Positions 59,701 to 64,000 of a DNA stretch of 64,000 nucleotides are shown piece after piece; the first letter of the stretch is position 1, and each line of letters starts with the position of its first letter. The notes under the pieces were generated by a model. It was not told where the DNA came from, searched no databases, and worked only from the letters and a program-made list of their open reading frames with translations. The translations under genes were made by a program, and so were the position numbers. The stretch comes from Allobosea sp. 67-29 (GTDB lineage: Bacteria > Pseudomonadota > Alphaproteobacteria > Rhizobiales > Beijerinckiaceae): assembly GCF_001898115.1 (NCBI RefSeq), contig NZ_MKSQ01000019.1:24047-88046 (forward strand). The letters are read 5' to 3'.

Positions 59701-62700
59701 GCCCACGCCGGCCGTCGCCGCGGCGAAGGCCGCGCCCGTGCTGGTGGCGCCGATGGCGAGCCCGGTGCCGGTCAGGCTGGAGCCTGCAAGGTAGTTCGCC
59801 GCGACCGTGCTGTCGGCGCTGCTCCTTGCCAGCGAGACGCCGAGCGCCAGCCCGCCCGCGACCGTGGCGCCGAAGGCGTCGGAGCGGCTGGTCTGGCTGT
59901 TCCCAGCCGTGACCGTGGTCGCGCCGGTGACGGTCAGGGTGCCGCCCAGCGTCGCGGTGACGGTGTTGGCGATGGAGCTGTCGGCAACCGCAGCGCCGGC
60001 TGCGGCGCCGAGCGCGCCGGCGCCGGCCAAGGCCTCGACCCGCGCCGCGGAGCCGGTGCCGTCGGCCGAGGTCGCGGTGACGGCGATCGAGCCGGTGGTC
60101 ACCGCGATCTGGTCGAGCCGGGCGGAGACCGCGTCGCCGATCTCGGTGTAGGCCGTGGCGGCGCCGACGCCGGCGACCGCGCCGCGCGCCTCGCCCGTCG
60201 CCCGGTTGCTGGTGGTCGTGCGCGACAGCGCCGAGACGGCGACCGATCCGCTGGCGATGCTGCCGCCCGTGACCGTCGCGGCGGTGGCGGAGCCGGCGGC
60301 GTCCAGAAGGCTGCTCGCGCTCAGCGCCACTGGCGCGGCGTTGCGGCTGCGATTGGCGGTGAAGAAGGCATATTGCGCATTGGCGAAGCTCTGGACCTCT
60401 GCGTCCGTCGCCGCATGTCCGAGGTTCGCGCTGGCGGCGCTGCGATAGGCAGCGATGCCCTCGGCCGTCAGCGTCAGGGTGCCGTCGGCGGCCGAGCCGT
60501 TGGCGAGCAGGCGCTGGTAGGCGTCATTGGCGGCGCTGCGGATCTGGTCGTCGCTGACGTCGGCAGACGCTGCCGTCAGCCGGTAGCGAGCGACACCGGC
60601 ATCGCTCATCAGATAGCCGACGGTGCCACCGCTGAGCGCGCCGTAGCGGCTCGCGGCCCAGTCGCGGACCTGAGCATCGGTCGGGCTGACGACGCCGAGC
60701 GCGCTCGCTGCGGCGCTTCGCAGGGCGGCGATGCCGGAGGCGCTCAGCGTCAGGCTGCCGTTGGCAACGCTGCCATTGGCCAGCAGCAGATTGTATTCGG
60801 CCTGTGCGTCGTCGCGCAGATCGGCGTCGCTCATCGCAGCCGCGGCGCTGCCGCGATAGGCGCGGTAGCTGGCGAGCCCGGCCGTGCTCAGGACGAGATC
60901 GGCGTTGCCGGCGGTGAGCTGATTCACGCGCGAGAGCGTGCCGTCGCCGCCGGCATTGACCTCGCCCTGCGCGCCGGACGGCGTGCCGGTGCCGACCGAG
61001 ATCACCGCCACGGCCGCCCCGATGCCGAGCGAGCCGCCGACGCCGTAGGTGACGGTCTGCGCATCGACCGCGCGGTCGGAGGTCGTGGAGGCCGAGACGG
61101 CGCCCGGCGCGGACAGGACGGAACCGGAGATGTCGGCGAGGACGCGACTGTCGAGGCTTGCGATATTGGCCGCCGCGCCGAGGCCCAGGCTGCCGGTCGC
61201 TCCCGCGCCGGTGGTCGGGTCGATGCTGGTCGCCTCGTAAGCGGTGACGACGATGCCGGCGGCGACGCTGCTGCCGTTGACGCTCTGCGTCGCTCCCGGG
61301 CGGATCGTGGCGGCGACGCCGTAGAGGCCGGCGCGGGTCTCGTTCTCGACATCGACGAAGCTGACCATGCCGGCCACGCCGGCGAAGCCGCCCGCAGCGC
61401 CGCCGGCGGCCAGCGTCGTGAAGGCGTTCGAACTGCTGGCGGCGACGGCGAGCGCCCCGTTCAGGTTGAGCGTCGTCTGGCCGGTGCCGCCACCGACCAT
61501 CGCCAGGGTCGTATTGCGGCTGGTGCCGACGACGAAGGCGCTGCCGAGCCCGACCGCGCCGCCCGCGCCGACCGCCGCCTGGGCGTAGAAGCCGTTGCGG
61601 CCGTCGGCGCTGACGCCGACGCGGCCCGCCGTGACGAGGCCCTGGCCGAGCGAGGCGCTGGTCAGGGCCTGGAAGCTGTTGACGGCGCCGGCCGCAGCGG
61701 CGCCGCCGATGCCGACAGCAAAGCCGATGACGTTGCTGGCAGCCGATTGCGAGGCGTTCGCGGCGATGTCGAGCGCCGTCACGCCCGCGCCCGTGTAGCC
61801 CGGCGTGGTGGTGCCTGTGGTGGAGTTCGTCACCGCCGCGCGGGTGCTGCGCGCCATCACCGTGTTGGCGTCCGCGCCGGCCGCGGCCACACCGCCGACC
61901 GAGCCGACGACGATGAAGGTCCCGGCATAGGAATGGCTTGCCGCTTCGACGGCGACGGCCGTCGAATCCGTTCCGGTGAGGCGGGTATCGACCTGGCTGG
62001 AATCGATCGTCGCGCTGGTGCTGCCGGCCAGGACGTTGCGGATCGGCACGACCGCGATCGCTGCGGTGACCGGGAAGATCGCGACGCCGTCCGTGATCGC
62101 GTTCGCGAGGACGGACTGCGCCGAGGTCGCGACGACGCCGAGGCCGTGGACGCTGCGGGCCGTCATCGTCAGATCGGGCTGCGAGGTGGTGAGGCTGTTG
62201 GCGGTCGAGAGGTCGGGAGCGCTGGCGAGCTGGCCGGCCGTGTAGCTCAGCGAGCCGGTGCCGCTGGCCCGCGCATCGACGGTGCTGCCGGCGATCGCGG
62301 CGGATGTCGCGCCGCCGATCGTGTTGTTGACCAGAGACACGCCGCCGGCCGCGCCCGGAGCCGCGGCCGTCGCGGCGACCGCCGTCGCAACCGCCGCGAT
62401 CTTATCGGTATTCGTCGCGAACAGGCCGAGATTGTTGCCGGCGATGATGTCGGCGCCGGTGACCGTCGCGCCGACATCGGTGGCGACGCTGTTGTTGGCG
62501 ACGGCACCGGCGAGGCTGACATTGCGCGACATCGCCATGCCGATGGCGGTGGTCTCGATGGTCGCTGTCGACAGCCCCTCCAGGAGCACGTCGCGCGAGG
62601 CGCGGACCGTGGCGCCGTCGATCGTGGCGGCGACCGTGTTGGCGATGCTGGCGTCGACCGTCGAGAGCCCGGCCGCCACGGCGCCGATGCTGAAGCCGAG

Positions 62701-64000
62701 CGAGCCGGCGGCGCCGAGAATGGCGGACGATGCCTGGGCGCTGACGGCGACGTCCCGGCTGGCGATGCTGCCGCCCCTGACATCGGCCGTGACGACATTG
62801 TCGATGGATTGCAGCGCGATCGAGGCGACGCCGGCGAACTGCCCGGTCGCCACGCCGAGACCGACGGCGACGCCGGTGATCGTCGAGCCGTCCTGCGCGC
62901 GAACGCTCACCGCCGTCGAGCTGGTCAGGTCGATATTGGCGATGGTCGCGATATGCGACTGCGCGATCGTGTTGAGCAGGAAGGAGATGCCGGCATTGTT
63001 CTGGCCGGCCTGGATGGCACCCGCGACGGCGACGATCGAGGCGCCGGTCGGGTTGGCGGCGCCATCCGCGTTGGTGGCGCTGCCGCTGAAGTCGATCTGC
63101 CCGGGATCGGTCGCCGCCATCCGGCTGGCCAGTGCGGCGTCGAGCGTTGCGTCGCGCCCGCTATCGGCGAGCACGATGACGTCGCCGTCCATGGCGATGC
63201 GCGCGGGAGCGCCCGCGCCGTCGGTCACGGCGGCGCGGGTCGTCGGGCTGACATCGTTGATGACGAAGGCGCCGGCGAGTCCGTTCGAATTGGGACCGCC
63301 GCCGCCGGCGATCGCGCCCGAGGCGATCCGGCTCGAGGTCCGGGCGACCACGCTCAACCGATCCATCGCGCCGATGCTGGAATCGGTGACGAGGGCCGCC
63401 ACCGCGTCGCGACCGCTCGGATCGGCGATCGAGACATAGGTGAAGGCCATGCCGAGCCCGGCCTGGGCGCCGGCATAGGCTGCGCCGCCGCCGATGCCGA
63501 TATCCGTCGTGCGGTAGGCGTTGACCAGCACGTCGTTGCCGGAGGAGGCGCCGGAAATGCCCGCGATGGCGGAACGCTCGATCTGGGCAGTGACGCTGTC
63601 GGTGATCAGGCCGATCGCGCCCGAGATCGCAGCCGCGCCGCTGTTGGCGCGGGCGGCGGCGATGCTGACGCCGACCACGGTCTGGCGACCGCCCGCAAGC
63701 GCCTGGACGGTGGTGTCGCCTGCGCCGGTGATGGTCGAATCGCTGATCCGCGCATCGGTGCTGTTGTCGAAGATGCCGATCGAGACGGCGCCGGAGAGGG
63801 CCCCGCTCAGCGGGCTCGACGCGCCGGTGAGGTTCAGCGCGGCCGAGCCGGAGCCCAGCTCCGCGATGGTGGCGTTCGACGCCGCGACATCGGTCGTGAC
63901 CGTACCGCTGTCCTTGCCGACGACGACCGCGCCGTCGATCCAGGCGGAGGTGCCGAGCGTCGTCGTCGCGACCGCCGCGCTGCCGGCCGCGGTGAGGCTG
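50773..64000 (-). CDS. Giant TpsA-type (LktA-like) filamentous adhesin, 5' end outside window
   Basis: An open frame of at least 4,408 residues that enters from the right edge (first in-frame codon at 63,999); the signal peptide and TPS secretion domain lie beyond the window. It is Gly/Ala/Ser/Thr-rich with alternating beta-strand turns (for example AGAATLTAGTAVSVTGNLTA), as in the parallel beta-helix of filamentous haemagglutinins. A tandem duplication, a four-copy predicted helical repeat and several cysteine pairs are annotated separately. A region near 55.6-57.5 kb is Tyr/Trp-rich and less repetitive. The C terminus (GGYDVQLYPNHREFSLVIDG, then LARLGAVFPTGLSFADIMRG) is a compact domain. 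Its neighbour TpsB should export it. It probably mediates attachment or aggregation. Confidence 0.92.
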   Translation of the reverse strand, partial: SLTAAGSAAVATTTLGTSAWIDGAVVVGKDSGTVTTDVAASNATIAELGSGSAALNLTGASSPLSGALSGAVSIGIFDNSTDARISDSTITGAGDTTVQALAGGRQTVVGVSIAAARANSGAAAISGAIGLITDSVTAQIERSAIAGISGASSGNDVLVNAYRTTDIGIGGGAAYAGAQAGLGMAFTYVSIADPSGRDAVAALVTDSSIGAMDRLSVVARTSSRIASGAIAGGGGPNSNGLAGAFVINDVSPTTRAAVTDGAGAPARIAMDGDVIVLADSGRDATLDAALASRMAATDPGQIDFSGSATNADGAANPTGASIVAVAGAIQAGQNNAGISFLLNTIAQSHIATIANIDLTSSTAVSVRAQDGSTITGVAVGLGVATGQFAGVASIALQSIDNVVTADVRGGSIASRDVAVSAQASSAILGAAGSLGFSIGAVAAGLSTVDASIANTVAATIDGATVRASRDVLLEGLSTATIETTAIGMAMSRNVSLAGAVANNSVATDVGATVTGADIIAGNNLGLFATNTDKIAAVATAVAATAAAPGAAGGVSLVNNTIGGATSAAIAGSTVDARASGTGSLSYTAGQLASAPDLSTANSLTTSQPDLTMTARSVHGLGVVATSAQSVLANAITDGVAIFPVTAAIAVVPIRNVLAGSTSATIDSSQVDTRLTGTDSTAVAVEAASHSYAGTFIVVGSVGGVAAAGADANTVMARSTRAAVTNSTTGTTTPGYTGAGVTALDIAANASQSAASNVIGFAVGIGGAAAAGAVNSFQALTSASLGQGLVTAGRVGVSADGRNGFYAQAAVGAGGAVGLGSAFVVGTSRNTTLAMVGGGTGQTTLNLNGALAVAASSSNAFTTLAAGGAAGGFAGVAGMVSFVDVENETRAGLYGVAATIRPGATQSVNGSSVAAGIVVTAYEATSIDPTTGAGATGSLGLGAAANIASLDSRVLADISGSVLSAPGAVSASTTSDRAVDAQTVTYGVGGSLGIGAAVAVISVGTGTPSGAQGEVNAGGDGTLSRVNQLTAGNADLVLSTAGLASYRAYRGSAAAAMSDADLRDDAQAEYNLLLANGSVANGSLTLSASGIAALRSAAASALGVVSPTDAQVRDWAASRYGALSGGTVGYLMSDAGVARYRLTAASADVSDDQIRSAANDAYQRLLANGSAADGTLTLTAEGIAAYRSAASANLGHAATDAEVQSFANAQYAFFTANRSRNAAPVALSASSLLDAAGSATAATVTGGSIASGSVAVSALSRTTTSNRATGEARGAVAGVGAATAYTEIGDAVSARLDQIAVTTGSIAVTATSADGTGSAARVEALAGAGALGAAAGAAVADSSIANTVTATLGGTLTVTGATTVTAGNSQTSRSDAFGATVAGGLALGVSLARSSADSTVAANYLAGSSLTGTGLAIGATSTGAAFAAATAGVGGLLLAGAGAQADATDATAVSAVIGAGASANVGTGAITVSATASPDAKALAKGEVVAGGLAVGAAIAHATVSPLVGAAIEGNAALPASQFTAGSLSVRATGSVFGDAATDVAALTGETGDFARGGQSATASAVSGSGAYYVSAVGSDARARNTSSVTASVGDHVLISAGTVTISAVNTTLQGATASGFTASIAAVGAVNAQADAPTHTLASFGDGATVNGSSTGSFTLSASGNDTQIVHAQAGSGGLYAGSGATGSTSNDANVTASLGDGAVVVSGLVTIAASHDANYASLIDSLQASALGASAALARNGADVDVLATLGAGSRIAAAGPNTAGCYLSSCLQAIALTSRNAFTQLDLGDSVQAAAGGGINGAGATSTTRIDGTSRVDLADDVMLTAGTSATAAPGPILVQAWTELTGDDTATLTTGGLLQGAGVSSRYTAIVDNAVTLGSNDALTSFGVINIGTYTLANVRANAYVSTYGLAGVGVADADVTVHSGNDVVIGTGSSLLGLYDVNVTAGRDGSGLRTNTLNGAANALGYVRGLVAVPDADASTDLQNRARVEVGTGASIASAQNVTLGAYDGLLSAHADGTGHGYQLYFIPVTAGTSSPGSSSSSTLVMNGTATAGIYNTQRVEIGCGSNASEQCGPNDTPTIRFVSGAPVSAGYDPAFNAVAYINAHYDASVAGTLIAGVNGAPVKAVHLTQLYAAGGNVFVNAGSVQGSGTLTANGGPSITVINRSNAYLVLDGGAYIPESTGGQIVGNSGSLTRHANPDAAPIVTIDNAYTGQLDASGMGPALLIASNLTNLAGVVSLNNTQGSFGFSGQRIDALQFNATVPNGAVAISSNGPNGMYNAGASPQAEYGSYIYYPGGGPGSTGFNVDEAVYAAANALAAGQGANDLNYFLYGRQDEGTTRNFSMQFYGNCIGYIGDAGYACTGGYDMGNDIRFMVIPTIQTYRQSNPTAQGGGTQIYGAQVAIKATTINVNASIEAGRVTDWQGTIGGNVGDILHASRQGWLDSGYTTVSFASIFGGGWAAPNAVPISYDVVNDRLVMADVNASSGGGSVLLDGQIISTNTLGSIKVNGGFGNVSVNNLSGLDLVTNRINTGTAAGVNASVSKITIIDRLITSGLNTKIYAYTPGSGIAVYQTMNGAQPTSGPVEFISGATASYDPVAGTRYEWTQQALLQKEGLTPQTTQVRDLVSYWRYDSGTSSNPWVYVDAQSPSTNPGADWMYWWSRNAQAPSGGVSGRITNKPGLIGVGLTQEITGGQLDFINNEAHYGGCNGQAINHCDRDFVAQPGAGQAIWNYQMVTRAFVQVTASVKADNRFGISFAGNAAGTVNINSNSSVLLQGNIVNPSGSTTVTASAGSITQAPNVSILSNDLTLNARDSIGTAAQAIRTTLTSGAQLSAVTGAGGINLDITGSARVVALRAEGATGSYGDITVHATGSLDAVASATANVVGRNITLASDTGAIGSVTELMKLRAVATLLPNGSYVDGVVNLSARGDIGIAQVAGDLRVGEIRSDAGDVRIDVSGGRLVSAAGETAAQALSADQLSQVSRALKLTSADGADAAAQASIAAFETQVTQSYRLYGTLIRNGSVANGVFTLNDDAIPLYQAFADAALGHAASAQEVRDYAAGRYASYAGVFETAYGSSWASQARFGAGSLETDYSFSATAADAAAGLATRIAGDAAWTDRQLVSAINTSALQPASGVVGNGAALVVGHDVTLNIAGGIGSLAPDMQVALSDIRNGSLTDAQLAALAVATTAGSVKLMGQAQDGGLVEIADINHVPAGVTLTRVDVRQTTPLFINATGTFSGSAQGDIYVQATTNVQSSSTPRSAGGTLTVGSLTATGTINLQAPQAIAVATGNDGATPRNPVQIQTGGDLVLVAGGGGIGSAATPLTYQIGGRLVSASAAAGDAYLVANAGTAEIGRIFASGTASLTARSGGIQGYLPGVSISAAAIRLTATGDVGSPSTALGLQTGTGGDISGSIGGSAWFSGAAVGGLPAATFRIGTLAADDGLVVNADGDLRVVGTVTSQDGEISLAGAGIAMASGSRIDAAGAVRLSSSLGIVAGTITSGFVPAAGESSIALVAAAAITGNGDAAAGLDASQPGGLIALSAGTGIGSGSTALAFAAPYISARSLIGDIHLSAAAGTHATALTADAGAIGLSAAGPLAVDTAASFAGTALRSSNGGLTVGLLQAGAASSITATGAIVLASVSTRAGDLTVTSTAGGIDASSIAAAGAATLTAATAVSLTGALTAGGAATVTAHDGTIRLGSLSAGATSALDAMGTVTIDGTAATSAGDLAVSSTAGGIAAGSITAAGAATLTAGTAVSVTGNLTAGGAATVIAQSGTLRLGSLSAGATSALEATGSITVAGAAATSTGDLAVISSGGDITIATVAAAAGAHLDARGFLDVAVFSAGTSARLEAGSTARLQRAVAGGSLSIAAGEIDAATLSADGDMTLNAGHALAIATLDAGGALSARSDAGGISLTSARSAAGARLDAAQMISLGSLDAGTGALAIASRQSGIAAGRVATTGDALLTAQGPLSVTELRAGNMKATSTAGAISMAAATLTGDASLVAATLLSVGTISAAGSTRLDAGGGLAAGRIDSGGRLEIEAGAGIALDAATMRSGDLTLLARTGGIRAGLLSAAEAVSVHSAGDVTLDDLRSGATASLVADTGALAIASLSAATDATLQGRSIVFTRIEAGGSATLLAQADIAGNRISATDALTLRAGRSGRGSIAIAIGAARNVAASTLGDISLGRFAAGDGIVILGRRITADIVQLPGEVGTPLALDIGGLDRRTAEEVALSIEADRVRIGRFDAVDGRIAATASRLEIARAFVPGALELRVPAMSVLASNRSIVPVGGYDVQLYPNHREFSLVIDGRRLTSSAFVTAADTDVVDVPAGSGPVSQELARLGAVFPTGLSFADIMRGFVLGSDGRWRSKDGPETTASIAGLGGRPPVNLDGIGEQP
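52567..53052 (-). repeat. 243-bp tandem duplication in the adhesin
   Basis: Two adjacent 81-codon units (53,052-52,810 and 52,809-52,567) encode nearly the same protein, from TRAGDLTVTSTAGGI to IDGTAA, and TSAGDLAVSSTAGGI to VAGAAA. The core SAGATSAL and RLGSLSAGAT is identical. A third partial copy (TSTGDLAV) starts at 52,566. Recent in-frame duplication is likely, with copy number able to change by recombination. Confidence 0.85.
60322..60888 (-). repeat. Four tandem 46-49-residue predicted helical repeats
   Basis: Four consecutive units of 48, 46, 46 and 49 residues begin STAGLASYRAYRG, SASGIAALRSAAAS, SDAGVARYRLTAAS and TAEGIAAYRSAASA. Each continues with D-A-x-(L/V)-(R/Q) and A-x-x-x-Y, and two contain LLANGSxAxG(S/T)LTL. 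They are interspersed in a beta-helix protein yet are predicted to be alpha-helical. Two diverged relatives lie at about 54,750-55,030. Confidence 0.8.

Noticed and set aside
52000..63000. Possible CRISPR-like or satellite repeats
   Set aside because: Repeated short strings here are codon-level repeats of a beta-helix protein, of variable spacing and without unique spacers.

Overview
The window is high-GC DNA from an alphaproteobacterium, most likely a Hyphomicrobiales member close to Bosea. This placement is inferred from GcrA-family and GapR-family (DUF2312) homologues, the codon bias, an LktA-type giant adhesin and the general gene content. No rRNA or other decisive marker is present, so the genus is a guess.

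Bases 1 to about 26,390 are one end of a temperate prophage, or a prophage-derived element, that abuts a tRNA-Thr gene. A leftward operon (12,226 down to 275) carries a Cro-like repressor, a GcrA-family protein, several helix-turn-helix proteins, a DnaA-domain-IV-like protein, two ParB-domain proteins, a possible nuclease and a replication-type winged-helix protein. It is interrupted by oppositely oriented genes: a hicAB toxin-antitoxin pair with its own operators and terminator, and a two-helix membrane protein. A divergent S24-peptidase CI-type repressor (12,323-12,958) sits beside Cro. A rightward run of about 27 translationally coupled small genes (13,500-25,857) includes a DNA methyltransferase, a GapR homologue, Gp37/Gp68 (DUF5131), ASCH, DUF1643, HNH, MerR, J-domain and DUF4326 proteins. 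Its only visible promoter overlaps a palindrome resembling those in the repressor/Cro intergenic region. No integrase, terminase, capsid or tail gene lies in the window, so the other end must be outside it.

From 26,390 to 32,240 the sequence looks like ordinary chromosome: tRNA-Thr(UGU), a ChrA transporter, an MHS-family symporter with an unusually long loop, a secreted small protein, RlmB, a P-loop ATPase and tRNA-Tyr(GUA).

From 32,479 to 47,107 there is a catabolic cluster. Leftward genes encode an SDR, a PfkB kinase, a class II aldolase, an AcuI/YhdH-type reductase, an IclR regulator and a PotABCD-type importer with its two permeases fused. Rightward genes encode a two-subunit CoA-transferase, a CaiB/BaiF CoA-transferase, a BisC/TorA-type molybdoenzyme and an AhpD-like protein. 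Three copies of one 17-bp palindrome plus a fixed 9-bp flank precede the three transcription units in the same orientation relative to each gene. This suggests one regulon, probably run by the IclR protein. The substrate is unknown.

After a gene-poor 1.26 kb stretch, bases 48,372-64,000 hold a two-partner secretion operon read leftward: a giant TpsA-type adhesin (at least 4,408 residues, its start beyond the window), its TpsB outer-membrane transporter and a SapC-family protein. The adhesin contains a 243-bp tandem duplication, four tandem 46-49-residue predicted helical repeats and four closely spaced cysteine pairs.
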